Positions 1 to 12,689 are shown, counted from the stretch's first letter. The stretch: DNA of 64,000 nucleotides from Perognathus longimembris pacificus (GCF_023159225.1 NC_063161.1:72072767-72136766), one strand, 5' to 3'. Notes: a model not told the origin generated them from the letters alone. Numbers and translations: made by a program.

Positions 1-76
1 TACCAGTTTATATGTGAAAATGCTTATCTAAAGTTTGAGCTTAAAGGTCTCCCCCCAGGCTCAAGGAAGTGCTGTA

Positions 77-332
77 GCCAGGTGCCATTCGCTCATGCCT
101 GGTAATCCAAGCTACTCAGGAGGCTGAGATCTGAGGAGCATGGTTTAAAGCCAGCCCAGGCAGGAAAGTCTGTGAGATACTCTTAGCCCCAATAAACTAA
201 CCCCCCCCCCACCCAAAAAAAATCCCAATGGAAGTAGGGCTGTGGCTCAAGTGTAGAGTGCTAGCTTTGAGGGGGAAAAAAGCCCCCAGGCCCTGAGTTC
301 AAGCCCCAGGACTTGCACAAAAATAACAAAAA
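77..332 (+). repeat. Dimeric SINE, 7SL-like + tRNA-like
   Basis: GCCTGGTAATCC...GCTACTCAGGAGGCTGAGAT left part, then GGCTCAAGTGTAGAGTGCTA and GAGTTCAAGCCCCAGGAC right part with an A-rich end. Ends approximate. Confidence 0.85.
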
Positions 333-771
333 GGGAGAGGTCCAGGCTTGCCTTGAATTTTGAACAGACTCCCTGTTGCTGGGGTTACAGGTGTTAGCTG
401 CCGCTCCCAGCTTATTGGTCTGTTTTCATTAATTGTAATACATATTCTTTACAGAAGCATACGAAATCCTCTGGCGACTGCATATATATTAATTTCTTTT
501 AGTTGACTTTGAGACTGATGTGTAGTCTAGGTTTAAATGGGGCAGAACAAATGTTTCTTGTGTTACAGCATTTGTTCACATGATTTAGTATGTTGTATCA
601 TTTAACAAGGGAGAACTTGAGCTTTCATTTGAGGTAAGTAAGAGTTTGAGAGGAAGATGGCAGAACGTGTTTTGTGATATTGGGGTGGGAGCAAGCTTTG
701 TGCTTGCTAGATGGTGCTTGACCATTTGAGTCATGCTGCCACCATTTTACATCAGAAGAAATGGTATGACT

Positions 772-897
772 TTGCTGGGCATGGTAGCAAGGACCTGTAT
801 CCCAGCCACTCCGAGGCTGAGCGGGGGGAGTGTGCCCAAGAGTTTGAGGCCAGCCTGCACAGTGTTGTGGGTCCCTGTTTTCAAAATTAAAACAAAA
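772..897 (+). repeat. B1-like SINE
   Basis: TGCTGGGCATGGTAGC...GAGTTTGAGGCCAGCCTG, a degenerate 7SL-derived monomer. Confidence 0.7.
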
Positions 898-1177
898 TGT
901 GCTTTTGTGTGGAGTTCAAAAAATGGAATTTGGGGTAGGTGAAAGGGATGAAAAGATGCTTATATTTTTGGTCTTGGATAGTGATTTTGTAGACACTGTG
1001 CTTTATGAGCATCTAAGCAGGCTGGAGGGGGAGTGGTGTTAGCACAAAATCAGGGAGGATGTGGATATGTAGTGGGCATTGCTAGCATCTGTGGGAGTGT
1101 TCATTACACAAAACTAAGTAGACGCAATGCTGTGGAGCCAGAAGACACAGACATAGGACAGCAAAGGAGGTTTCCTA

Positions 1178-1450
1178 GCAAGGTGTGGTAGTGAACATGT
1201 ATAACCCCAGAATCCCAAGGCTGAGATAGAAGGCCAGCCTGGGCTACATGGGAAAACCCTCTCTTTAAAAGATTCTGGGGGCACTGCAAATGTGGCTTAG
1301 TAGTAGAGTACTGGCTTAGCATGCATGAAGCCCTGGGTTTGGTTCCTCAGTACCACATAAACAGAACAGGCTAGAAGTGGTAGAGTACTGTGGCTCAAGG
1401 ACAGCACCCAGGCCCTGAGTTCAAGCCCTGCAACCAACAAGAACAAAAAA
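1178..1450 (+). repeat. B1-like piece followed by ID-type dimer
   Basis: A B1-like stretch (to about 1272) abuts an ID-like monomer and shortened right monomer ending GAGTTCAAGCCCTG. Confidence 0.75.
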
Positions 1451-1560
1451 TTCTGGGGTTGGGAATGTAGCTCAGTGGCAAAGCACTTGCCTAGAAAATG
1501 CAGCATCCGGGGCTAGGAATATGGTCTAGTGGCAAGAGTGCTTGCCTCATACACATGAAG
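1451..1560 (+). repeat. Two tandem ID-like fragments
   Basis: GGGAATGTAGCTCAGTGGCA and, adjacent, GGAATATGGTCTAGTGGCAA, each truncated. Confidence 0.7.
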
Positions 1561-1839
1561 CCCTGCTCTTCTCATAACAACTACATTTGTGAAGAAACTA
1601 GTCATTATAATTTGTTCATTTGTTGAGCTCAGAAATATCCTGTTTGTGGCTGGGAATGTGGCTTAGCGGTAGAGTGCTTGCCTAGCATGCACGAGGCCCT
1701 GGGTTCAATTCCTCAGCACCACATACATAGAAAAGGTCAGAAGAGGCGCTGTGGCTCAAGTGGCATAGTGCTAGCCTTGAGCAAAAAGAAGCCAGGGACA
1801 GTGCTCAGGCCCTGAGTTCAAGGCCCAGGACTGGCAAAA
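1561..1839 (+). repeat. Local duplication, copy 1
   Basis: Begins CCCTGCTCTTCTCATAAC and runs through unique sequence into an ID-type dimeric SINE (1648-1839). The same unique-plus-SINE order recurs at 4190-4464 with scattered mismatches. Confidence 0.85.
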
Positions 1840-1883
1840 CACAAAGTGCAACATCCTGGGTTCAAGGCCCAGTACCAAAAAAG

Positions 1884-1940
1884 ACACACACACACACACA
1901 CACCACCACCACCACCACCACCACCACCAACAACAACAAC
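1884..1940. repeat. Compound (CA)n(CCA)n(CAA)n microsatellite
   Basis: Three consecutive repeat types at the tail of the preceding SINE. Confidence 0.95.
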
Positions 1941-2227
1941 CAGTTAAAGGAAAGGATCCTAAAGAAAGTGTCATTTGGGATAAATTGTCAAAGTTGGTAT
2001 CACTTAATTATTGTGTACCAGTTTGGGGGCTAGCCTTGGGATAATGGAAGTGGGCCCAGGGGTCTAGTCAGGGGAACAATCCATGGCAAGTGCATGTGGC
2101 CTTGGAAAGGCTTGGAAAGGTGCAGGTGATTATGATGGCAACATGCCTGTCAGGCTTCCTGCAGTTCAAGTGGTAGTGGGCCAGTTGTAGGCAGAAATGC
2201 TGAGGTCCTGAATTGGAGCCTGAGTAA

Positions 2228-2419
2228 CTTTTTTGGGGGGCCAGTCCTGGGCATCCTGGGCACTGTCCCTGGCTTCTTTCTCTTCAAGGCTAGCACTCTA
2301 CCATTTGAGCCACAGCGCCACTTCTGGCCTTTTCTATATATGTGGTGCTGAAGAATCCATCTCAGGGCTTCATGTATATGAGGCAAGCACTCTACCACTA
2401 GGAGGCCATATTCCCAGCC
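2228..2419 (-). repeat. Dimeric SINE, ID-type, antisense
   Basis: Reads as complement of ID-like left monomer and tRNA-like right monomer; T-rich start is the poly(A) tail. Confidence 0.85.
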
Positions 2420-3095
2420 CTTTTTTTTTTTTTTTTCAAAAAAGTGGAAAATATTTTCATAAGACAAGCTGGAGCAATAAGGGAATCTAGACAAGTAAAC
2501 TGCCCTTATTTTTCTTTAAATGCTCTAAGTTGCTACGGTTTGGGTCTGTGGAATGTATTTCAGTTTGCGTGCCTGTTCTCAGACTACTCCAAATGAGCAT
2601 ATCATCATGGTTGTGTGGTTGGCTGAGCAATTGCTCCAGACCTGCCCTGTTGAGCCTTGGGTCTCCCTGGCTTCTTCCTGTGGTGGGGACGGTAAGGAAG
2701 GGGTATTTCCAGCCACAAGCCTGGGCTGCATAAGCACCTATCAAGCCTCTGTCCTTTTCTTGCCAGTGCTCCCTTAGCTGGTGCTTTTGGCCAGACTTAG
2801 CTCATAGAGGCAGAGAAAGATCTGCCATCTTGATGGGCCGAACTGCAGGATCACTGGGAAAGGAAGGAAGTGCATACAGGGTTGGGAGGGATTGTTAGGA
2901 ACGTTTCTGCAAACAACGTGGGCCATGTACATCCGCCTGTAGATTGCTGTCATTTGATAAACACTGAGAAGTGCCTTACAGTAGCATGGTGAGTCACTGG
3001 TGACTCACCACCAAGCTCCATTGGGTGGAGTGAGAGAGCAGTATAGGGTAGGCACAGTGAAGCTGCTAGGAAAACCCAGAGGCATGGATAAGAAG

Positions 3096-3286
3096 GGTAG
3101 CTCACACTTGTAATCCTAGTTACTCAAGGAGGCTGAGATCTGAGGATTGAGATTCAAAGCCACTTGGGGCAAAAAAAAAAAAGTGTGAGAGTGGAGCTGT
3201 GGCTTAAGTGGTAGAACACTGCCTTGAGCAAAAAGCTCAGAGAAAACACTTGGGGCCTGAGTTCAAGCCCCAGGACTGGCACCGCA
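3096..3286 (+). repeat. Dimeric SINE, 7SL-type
   Basis: CACTTGTAATCCTAGTTACT left part and CCTGAGTTCAAGCCCCAGGA right part. Confidence 0.85.
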
Positions 3287-3306
3287 AAAGGTGGCAGGAG
3301 GGGGAG

Positions 3307-3514
3307 AGCCAGGTGCCAGTGGTTCATGCCTGTAATTCTAGCTACTCGTATGGCTAAGATCTGAGGATTCTGGTTCAAAGCCAGCAGGGCAGGAAAGTCT
3401 ACCAGAAAACTGGAAGTGATGCTGTGACTCAAGTGGTAGAGCACTAGCCTTGAGATGAAGAGCTCAGGGACAGTGTCCAGACCCAGAATTCAAGCCCCAC
3501 AACTGCCAAAAAAC
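3307..3514 (+). repeat. Dimeric SINE, 7SL-type
   Basis: Second copy directly after the previous one, with an internal deletion between the halves. Confidence 0.85.
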
Positions 3515-3756
3515 GAATGGGGTGGGGGGGAGTAGCAGTATGGTGACCTAGGCATGGATCACTAGTTAGTAGCCTTCCCTATTAGCCAGATTAGTCATGG
3601 CTGTCTCTTTGCAGTGAGGGGGTAGGAGGGGTGGGGTGGAGTGTTCAGCCCCATAGCATGCATCTCAGTGAAGCCAGGTTTGCTTAACTGGTGTGCCATG
3701 GTCCAGGCCAACCCCAGGGGAATAGTGGGTGCCTCTAAAAAATAACCAGAGCAAAA

Positions 3757-3846
3757 AGGGCTGGGAGTGTGGCTCAAGTGGTCAAGCCTGCCTAGCATGT
3801 GGGAAGGAAACCTTGAGTTCAAATCCCAGTGCTGGAAGAGAAAAAG
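3757..3846 (+). repeat. ID-like SINE monomer
   Basis: GGGCTGGGAGTGTGGCTCAA with A-rich end; no right monomer. Confidence 0.7.
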
Positions 3847-4189
3847 GAACACTAAAGTTGTACTGCCTCTTGTCTGCTCAGAACAGACACCTACCACCTC
3901 TCTGCCAAGAGGCACAGCAGTTAAACTGCTGTCCCAAAGAGTGGAGCAGCCTACTCACCTTCTGGGGCAAATATCACTGTGCTAGGTGTCCCAGCCTATG
4001 GCAGTCTTAGCCAAGAAGGGTAGTTTTCTATAGAGCCTTAAGGCCCCAGACCCACCTGACATCTGGGCACTGGCAGAGTGGACCACATAATGGCAGTCAG
4101 TGAGTACAAGATATCTCCATCAATGTCAACCCTTCCATAAAAATTTCCTTGTCTGAAACAAATGGAACCTGATACCATTCTTTATAAAA

Positions 4190-4464
4190 CCCTGCTCTTT
4201 TCATAACTACATTTATAAAGAAACTAGTCATTATAATTTGTTCATTTGATGAGCTCAGAAATAGCCTGTTTGTGGCTGGGAATGTGGCTTAGCGGTAGAG
4301 TGCTTGCCTAGCATGCACGAGGCCCTGGGTTCGATCCTCAGCACCACATATATAGAATAGGCCAGAAGTGGCACTGTGTCCCAAGTGGTAGAGTGCTAGC
4401 CTTGAGCAAAAAAAGAAGCCAGGGACAGTGCCCAGGCTCTGAGTTAACGCCCCAGAACTGGCAG
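4190..4464 (+). repeat. Local duplication, copy 2
   Basis: Matches 1561-1839: unique part with ACTAGTCATTATAATTTG then an ID-type dimeric SINE from about 4273. Confidence 0.85.
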
Positions 4465-4915
4465 GAAAGAAAAAAAAAGAAAGAAATACCCTCTTTTGAG
4501 CTGTATATATCTCTAAGATTGTTTATGTAAAACTACTGTTTTGGAGCTTGATTGAAAACTGGTTTTCACAATTAGTTGAAAACTTGAATGATAGGTGTGA
4601 ACTGTGAATTGTGGAGAGGTTTTCTTGTCTGGCTTCTGCCCTTACCAGTGCAGTTCAGCCTTAATCGACCTCCCAGCCAATCTGCTTGCAGACTTCTAGA
4701 AATACTCTAATGAATACACAAATAAGTAGTAAGTAGGGTTCTGTGGTATAGCTATGCTGTAAACCAACTGCTACCAGATGGAATGTCGTTTAGGGTGTTA
4801 GGCAAAGACATAGAAATAGTGGAGCAAGTCTGTTCTACAGCACAGAATGCAGGTCCACCTAAGAGCATTTGTGATTTTTGCAGTGGCCCATGTTGTCCAC
4901 TAAAGCTTATGTTTC

Positions 4916-5022
4916 CCAAGCCAGGTGTGGTGGTACATTCCTGTGGGCTCCCAGTGCTCAGCAGGTGAAGGTAGGAGATTGCAAGTTGGAATCCAGCCTG
5001 GACTATGTAGCAAGTTGTCCAA
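4916..5022 (+). repeat. B1-like SINE
   Basis: GCCAGGTGTGGTGGTACATT onward, with AATCCAGCCTGGACTATGTA. Confidence 0.75.
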
Positions 5023-5361
5023 TAGAACAATCCGTGTTTACAGTGAAGGAAGTCAGGCATTTTTCTGTATACTTTTCTCTAAAATGTCCACTCTGGACAA
5101 AGGATGCGGTTCCTTGGTAGAATGCTTGCTTTAGCAAGTTTATTTTCTGAGTCACATCTGTAATGTGAGTGTAAGCAACCACTTTGTCAGATAGTTAAGA
5201 ACATCAGACTTAATCACTGTTAAGAAATCTCTAGTTTCTGTCTCCTCAAAGACCTTGGTCCACATATTGTGGATTAGAGCATTATCCATTGGTGCCTTTC
5301 TAGTTAAAAATCTCCAAGCTTCCCATGCAATTTTGCTATTTTTCTTAAGAATACCTCTCTG

Positions 5362-5588
5362 AGCTGTGCACTGGTGGCCCATACCTGTAATCCTAGCTAC
5401 TTAGGCTGAGCTCTGAGGATAACGGTTCAAAGCCAGCCTAAGCAGCAAAGTCTGTGAAACTCTTATCTCCAGTTAACCTCCAGAATACCAGAAGTGGTGC
5501 TGTGGCTAAAGTGATAGAGTGCTAGCCTTGTGCTGAAGAGCTCAGGGACAGTGCCCATGCCCAGAGTTCAAGCCCCACTACTGAGAAG
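5362..5588 (+). repeat. Dimeric SINE, 7SL-type
   Basis: ACCTGTAATCCTAGCTACTT left and AGAGTTCAAGCCCCACTACT right. Confidence 0.85.
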
Positions 5589-5618
5589 AATCAAAACAGA
5601 AAAGAATACCTCTGGTGG

Positions 5619-5768
5619 GGTGCCTGTGGTATAAAGCCAGCCAGGGCAAGAAAGTCAGTTAACTACAAAAAAAAGCCAGAAGTGATTCAATTAGTAGAGT
5701 GCTGGCCTTGAGCAAAAAGCTCAGGGACAGAGCCCACGTCTTGATTTCAAGCCTTAGGACCAGCACGC
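5619..5768 (+). repeat. 7SL-type dimer, left part deleted
   Basis: AAAGCCAGCCAGGGCAAGAAAG then right monomer ending TTTCAAGCCTTAGGACCAGC. Confidence 0.75.
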
Positions 5769-5909
5769 CTGCACGTGTGTGTGCACACGTGTGCGCACAC
5801 ACACATGTACATTCTTGTAATCTTGGCCCTCAGGATGTGAGGCAAGAGGATCACGAGTTAAAGCCAGCCTGGACACTATATCTAGAATCTGGGTTTAAAG
5901 AAAAAAAAT
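5769..5909 (+). repeat. (CA)-rich tract and B1-like SINE
   Basis: GTGTGCACACG/CACACA repeat followed by a B1-like monomer with GTTAAAGCCAGCCTGGAC. Confidence 0.65.
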
Positions 5910-6130
5910 AACAGCTAAACAATGCATTCATTGCAGTTTGAGGTTTGATGGTAAATCTGAGGAAATTGTGAACAGCCTGATTCCAAGCCTCAAGGTTAGA
6001 TAGTAGCTTTCTAAGAATCTTCTAAGTTACTAAGGTAGGAAAGATTTCTTTTAGGGAAGAGCTTGATAACATTAATGTCTTACTCTTTAGTCTAAGCTGG
6101 GATTTGGGAAGAGTTACTTGTGAAATTGGT

Positions 6131-6336
6131 GAAGCTGGGCACCAGCGGCTTACGCCTTTTACTCAGGAAGCGGAGATCTGAGGGTTGCAAGCTTGGCTGG
6201 GGCAGAAAAGTCCCAGGGAGACTCTTATCTCCAATTAACCACTCAAAAACCAGAAGTGGTTGCTAGCTTTGCACAAAGAGTCTCAGGGACAGCACCCAGG
6301 CCCTGAGTTCAAGCCTCACAACCAACAACAAAAAAG
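6131..6336 (+). repeat. Dimeric SINE, 7SL-type
   Basis: Degenerate left part, TTATCTCCAATTAACCAC linker, right part ending GAGTTCAAGCCTCACAAC. Confidence 0.8.
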
Positions 6337-6496
6337 AAGAAATTGGTGAGAATTACACATTTTCATCCTTTTTGTATTTGAGATTTTTCAATCACTAGAC
6401 ATTTAAACTAGTAAGAGTAGAGAAAGGGAGAATATCTCCTCTTGGGGAGGATGGAACCTAGGGACTCATGTGCTGGTCAAAGCAGGAACTCTGCTG

Positions 6497-6717
6497 TACT
6501 GGGGGCTTGAGCTCAGGGCCTCCAGCTCTTCCTTGTCTTTTTCACTCTATGCTTGCCCCCTACCACTTGAGCTACATACAGTTCCACTTCTGGCCTTTTT
6601 TTGGCTAATTGGAGATAAGACTCTCACAGACTTTCCTGTACTGGGTTTGAACCACCTCCTCAGGTCTCAACCTCCTGAGTAGCTAGGATTACAGTTATGG
6701 GCCACCAGCCCCTGCTT
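6497..6717 (-). repeat. Dimeric SINE, 7SL-type, antisense
   Basis: Right monomer complement first, then GGCTAATTGGAGATAAGA and CTGAGTAGCTAGGATTACAG. Confidence 0.85.
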
Positions 6718-6967
6718 AAGCAAGAACTCTTTTCCGAATGTAAATTAAATTTGCCCCTAAGATAATTACATAGAGGCTTCTTTTCTCCTTTGGCTGTAGT
6801 AAAATAGGAAATTAGGGGACCATGTGGTTACAAGGTTGCATTCTTAGAAACTATGAGTAACATGAGCTCCTTTCTCAAATGTTACATAGGTGCTTTCTTC
6901 CTTTTGTCTTCTGTCTTGGTTGAGCTTTTTGGGGATACTACTAGAGGGTTTTTGTTTTGTTTTGTTT

Positions 6968-7252
6968 GGTGCTTGGGATCGGAACCCCCGGACCTTGCAC
7001 TTGGCTAGGCAAGTGCTTTTGCCACTGAGCTACATCCAGTCCAGATTTATTTATTTATTTTTGTCAGTCATGGAGCTTGAACTCAGCCTGGGCATTGTCC
7101 CTGAGCTCAAGGCAAGCCCTCTGCCACTAAGTTGCAGCCTCAGTTCTGACCTAAAGGACATGCTTTTGTTTTTTCACATGTGTGGCTATGGGCATGTGTG
7201 TGTTGGTCCTGGGCTTGAACTCAGGGCTTGGGCACTGGTTACTGTCCCTGAG
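6968..7252 (-). repeat. Antisense ID-like and tRNA-like monomers
   Basis: An ID-like complement (to 7043), then two fragments of the common right monomer (7060-7152, 7203-7252). Confidence 0.7.
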
Positions 7253-7271
7253 TGTGTACATGCTCTCAGGA

Positions 7272-7273
<2 letters not shown>

Positions 7274-7321
<48 letters not shown>

Positions 7322-7381
7322 CCTCTCTCCCCCCTCTCTCTCTTTCTCTCTCCCTTCTTCCCTCTCCCTCCCTCTCTCTCT
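7274..7381. repeat. (CT)n microsatellite
   Basis: Pure CT to about 7319, then CT/CCCT mixture. It explains the serine/leucine-repeat open frames here. Confidence 0.95.
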
Positions 7382-7561
7382 GGGGCTTGGACTCCGGGCC
7401 TGAGCACTGTACCTGGCTTCTTTTTGCTCAAGGCCAGCACTCTACCTCTTGAGCCATAGCGCCACTTCCAGCTTTTTCTGTGTATATGGTACTGAGGAAT
7501 CGAACCCAGGGCCTTATGCATGCTAGGCAAGCACTCTACCATTAAACCATATTCTCAGCCC
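7381..7561 (-). repeat. Dimeric SINE, ID-type, antisense
   Basis: GGCTTGGACTCCGGGCCTGA to ACCATATTCTCAGCCC. Confidence 0.85.
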
Positions 7562-7758
7562 TGAGCTTTTTTTCTTCTCTTAAGGCTAATAACAGCCTTA
7601 CCACTTAAGCCACAGTTCCACTCTGGCTTTTGCTGGTTAATTGGGAAATACAAATCTTGTGAATTTTCCTGCCTGGTCTGGCTTTGAACCACAATCCTTA
7701 GATCTCAGCCACCTGAATAGCCATTATTATTACAGTTGAGAGCCACCAGTGCCCAGCT
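7562..7758 (-). repeat. 7SL-type SINE, antisense
   Basis: Truncated right monomer, then GGTTAATTGGGAAATA and CCACCAGTGCCCAGCT. Confidence 0.8.
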
Positions 7759-8931
7759 CTAAGGGGGTTGTATAACTTCTGGTTGGAAGTTTTAAGGAAC
7801 TCTTCCTTACTTTTGGGCAGACCTTTTAGAACTAAAGGTTTTCCCCTCTAGCTTAGTTTTTCTCCGGCAGGGCACATGTAAGTATGTTCCAACTGTGGCT
7901 GAGTTGCCTTGTCTAAAGATGGTAGTGGTGTTTCATAATGTCCATTTTGCAGCTGCAGCCTCCAGTCTCCAGAGCCCAGCCTCCTCCTCCTCCTCTGCAA
8001 GAGGAGACCTGGTGTGTAGTGCACTGGTGAGGTCACTGGGGCTTTAAATAGCCCCTGGCTCTTGGAGTGAGGCCAGTGGGATTTAGGGGAAAGGCCAGAA
8101 CTTGATATGTGTGGCCACAGGCATGCAAGTTTCTCCTGGCATTGCAGACTGACTTTAGGTTGTGCTGCTGCAGGCCAGGGTTCAGCTGCTGTACCAGAAG
8201 CCACTAGGGCCTGGGGGCCAAGGGGTCCTCAGCCCTGGCCTTTGCCAGCTGGTGCTCATGGCTCAGGCTCACAGTGGGCAGTGGTGTGAGGTAGCTCAGG
8301 GAGGGCCAAGCCAGGCTGGAGAAGAGGATGAAATAGAGAAGAGATACGTAATACAGGAAGATGAGCTAGGAGACTGTAATGTAAGACAGACAACCCTGCG
8401 GGGAGAAGAAAGCATGGAGGGAAGAGTACCTAGCATGCCCTCTGCTCTTGCTTGGTACCGGCTCAAGAGCCCATCAGGATTGGTCTCTGGAGAGTCTCAT
8501 GGAAGGGGCAGAAATACATTTGACAAAAAGGAACCAGAGAAAGGGAGGGCTTGCCCACAGACACTTAGAAGTGGGCACCCTTTATCCTTGTTGAGGTGGC
8601 AGGGCTGCTGTGGTCTGAGGAGTGAGCCTCTCATCCCAATAGCATTTCCACCAGGTGCTGGTACTCCCTTTCCCCACTGGTGCTGATGTAGTTCCTTCAC
8701 TCTCCTCTAGTTGTGATGCTGAGGGAAAATTAGCTCACTAGAACCAGCAAGTGATGTTCATGTAAATGCCACTTTCTGGGTATTAAGTAATAAGCGAAGC
8801 AATCTTTAAATGCGTTGCTTGCAACAAACAGAAAAGTGTTTGTGTTCTGGTGTAATTATCTCCATGTATATAACCATTAAATTAGTGACTACTACCAGTT
8901 TAACTAAGTAAGCATGCTCTTGTCCCAGTCA

Positions 8932-9020
8932 GAAGGGGAGCAGGGCTCAAGTGTAAGGCTCCAGCCCTGAGCAAATAGCTAAGCAAAAGCTTGAGGCCTT
9001 GAGTTCAGGCCCTGCTATCA
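8932..9020 (+). repeat. tRNA-like right-monomer fragment
   Basis: GGGCTCAAGTGTAAGGCTCC to GAGTTCAGGCCCTG, 300 bp before YWHAG exon 2. Confidence 0.65.
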
Positions 9021-9174
9021 GATTTTCACAGTCTGCTTACCTCTCCCTTCTGTATTGCTTATTTTCTCCCCAAGTTGCTAAAAGACTAAAGGGTCCCATA
9101 GAATCTCCCAGACAAAACTGTTGGCCTGGCAATGTAAAGACGAACTTGACTTGCCATCTTAAGATAGAACTTGA

Positions 9175-9978
<804 letters not shown>

Positions 9979-12500
9979 GGCCCAGGTGGACTGGCAGCGC
10001 ACGCCGATGCTACTACTGCAGTCTTTATTTTTTTCCCATGAGTTGGGGGTCGGGTGGGGGAGGGAAAGGGAGGGCTGACCTTCCCAGGGAGAAACCCACG
10101 ACCTGTTCTGTCTTTGATTGCCTCTTTTGACATTTTTGCCAAAATACCACTAGTGGAAAGTCAGGCTAGCTGTGCTGGAACTGGAGTAGCACCTCACGCA
10201 GGCATCCAGATTGTTCTGTAGGTTCGTGCAAGTGGAGCTGTCTGTCTAACTTATTGCCAGGTGATTGGGTGTTAGGATGGAGAAGCGTAAATGGGTGGCC
10301 CTCATTCAGTGAGTTCTGTGGTTCCAGTAAGGATTTTTATGTTCACATGCTCTTGTCTTCAGTTTCGGGTACTTCCTGTCCATGTGAGCTCCTTAGCTCT
10401 GCTTTTTTTCAGAGTATACGCTGCAGACACAGCCTAGTTCACCCCAAACGGACAGTCTTGGAGCCTAAGGTTTTCTCTACCTTACTCTTCCACTCTGGCC
10501 GGCAACAGTATTAACACTAAGTTGCAGTTGACAGTATTTCTGCATTACAGCCATATGTGACACCCAGCCATCGGTTGTGAGCTTTCCTTTGCTGTTGCAT
10601 TGGCTTTGCAGGGGCCCTCACTCACCGCTTCCAGGTTGGTGTTGCTGTCTGTCTCCCCCTGTCTGCTGCCTTGGCTGGAACACCTGCCTGAGCAGAATCA
10701 GGTGACTCTTGGTTTTGGTTTATAGGTGCTTAGCAGGTGGCTGGGTTCTTCCTTCTTGTACCATGTATTCACCACAAAAGTTGTTGATCGCTTTAGCAGA
10801 ACTGTTAAATGCAAGCCACCAGAGTCAAGGGGCCTCGGGTCTGCCATCCTTATATGGTGGGATGTTTTCAGAAGGGCTCGGCCCCTCGGGGATCACACTG
10901 CCATTTGTTCCTCTGCACCCCCTGTGCCCTGAGTCTTCCCCCACTGTGCCATGGGCCAGGTGCATGGGGGGCTTGGGAGGCCACTGGACTGAAGAGGCTA
11001 GCTGGTCTTTTCTAGGTGTGTGGTGCTGTATGGCAAGCCTGGAGCTAGAGTGCCAGCTGGGAGGAGACCCCATCACAAACAGCTACCTGTTCTAGAGCCT
11101 GGCAAGTTTCTCCTCCCTGAATCACTCAGTCCCTGTCTTTATCAGGTAGTGAGTGAATGAGCGAGCGAGCGCCTACGTCCCGTCTCACCAAAACTTCTCT
11201 TCTTACCGACTTAGCGTGGGGATTGGAGATTCACCCGTCCACAGTCTCTGCGCATGTGTAGTTGAAGGAAGCTTACATGACTGCTAGTTCATTTGCTAGC
11301 TGAAGCCCCCTTGTGCTTTCTCCTTTGGATCGTGTGCCTGAACACGACTTGTCGCACGCTGAATGCAGTCCATGATGGGGGTCTCACAAGGTGGGCACAT
11401 GGGACTTGCCAGCCACTTGCTTTTGTTCAGGCAAGGGGAATGTGAGTAATAATGGAAGAGACTGGCTGATGCCTTTGCCGGTACCAGAATCAAGCTTCCC
11501 TCTAGAAATAGGCATGTGTGACAGGGAACGGTGTCTTAACGCTGCACAGTTCAGCGTGACTTTCCTTCCCTAGGGCCCCTCCTCACTAGCGACTGAGGCC
11601 CGCAGAAGGACCAAGCAGAGAGAACTTGGCTGTGTCTGTGCCAACAGAGGCCTGGGGTCATTGTCTGTCACCGGTGGAAAAGACATCAGGGGGTGGCTTT
11701 CCCTGACTCATCTTGGTGTCCAGTGAGCAGTGTTGTGTCCTTCCTTGTAGTGTTTGGAAATGATTTACTGGAATTACAAAACCTATTTTTCCTTTAAATT
11801 TCAGCTTTGGCTCTGGCTGCTTTTCAGAAATGATGCAAGATAAAATCTTACTGAGGGCTGGGACTGAAGAGGGAATGGGAGATTTGCTATTTAAGCAGCT
11901 TGAATGGTTTCTTTCTTTCCTTTCTCTTTAAAGAAATGCACTTGCCTATGCTCCTGTCTTTCCAGTGAGATGATTACTCCTCCATTACTATCGATACCAT
12001 ATTGTGCATGCCAGTGTTGTGTTTCTATACAGTAGCTTGAAATTGATTAACTTATACTGTAGGTGTTATGTATTCCTATGACAAAAGAAAAAAACGACTT
12101 AAGTCTTCAAATTTTTTTAAGTTTTTTAATTTAATTTTTTTTCCTTTTGGGGTAAAGTTTGCTCTACCAAATAGTGATCGTAACAAATTGATCTGTTTTG
12201 GATGTTGCTATAGTGACATGCAGCTATATATTTTGTTTTCTTGGGGGGTGGGGAAGGGGCAAAAGAAACACCAGTGTTAGTTTAATCTTAATGTCTGGTG
12301 TCAGTCATGGTGAAATGATAACTTCCAGTTAGGAGAACGGGACTTTGTTCTCTGAACGAGCCTTCGTGCTTTTTGTCATGTTATGCAGTGAACTCTTTTT
12401 AAGGTCTGCTCAGTGATTCTTTTTCCAGCTCCGTGTTTCTCTAAGGAATTATTTCGCACACGGACCATTCTTAGCAGTTTTCCTCAGTGATGGAATATCA

Positions 12501-12507
12501 TGAATGT
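12501..12507 (+). promoter_or_regulatory. miR-181 seed match in YWHAG 3'UTR
   Basis: TGAATGT is a 7mer-m8 match to the miR-181 family seed, about 40 nt before the poly(A) signal, a position where sites tend to be effective. Seed matches of this length also occur by chance, so activity is only a suggestion. Confidence 0.4.
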
Positions 12508-12538
12508 GAGTCATTATGTAGCTGTCGTACATTGCGCA

Positions 12539-12544
12539 AATAAA
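12539..12544 (+). promoter_or_regulatory. YWHAG: YWHAG poly(A) signal
   Basis: AATAAA in the context GCAAATAAACTTAC, followed within 40 nt by GT-rich sequence (GGGCTGTGTTTGGTG). Cleavage is expected near 12555-12565. SINE density resumes soon after. Confidence 0.85.
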
Positions 12545-12689
12545 CTTACAGATCTGATCTCAGTGCCCCTGGGCTGTGTTTGGTGAGTTTAGCTTGTCTT
12601 TTGCTTTTGAAAGTTTGATTGGGTATGGGGTGTTGGGTATGGGGTGGGTGTTGGCTGGGGGTAGGGACTGACTGTACACAAGAAAAGCA

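Larger units (their letters stand above)
9979..12562 (+). other. YWHAG: YWHAG 3'UTR
   Basis: The roughly 2.6 kb after the stop codon are free of SINEs, unlike both flanks, and end at a canonical AATAAA. The distal part (about 11750-12540) is AU-rich with U-runs. SINE exclusion and length fit the long conserved 3'UTR known for this gene. The open frames inside it (for example 10709-11095) have no recognisable product. Confidence 0.85.

Noticed and set aside
6890..7459. 189-codon + frame rich in Ser/Leu
   Set aside because: It runs through SINE complements and a CT microsatellite; no domain and no splice context.
8162..8686. 174-codon + frame in YWHAG intron 1
   Set aside because: No recognisable domain, no flanking splice pair fitting YWHAG, and ordinary composition.
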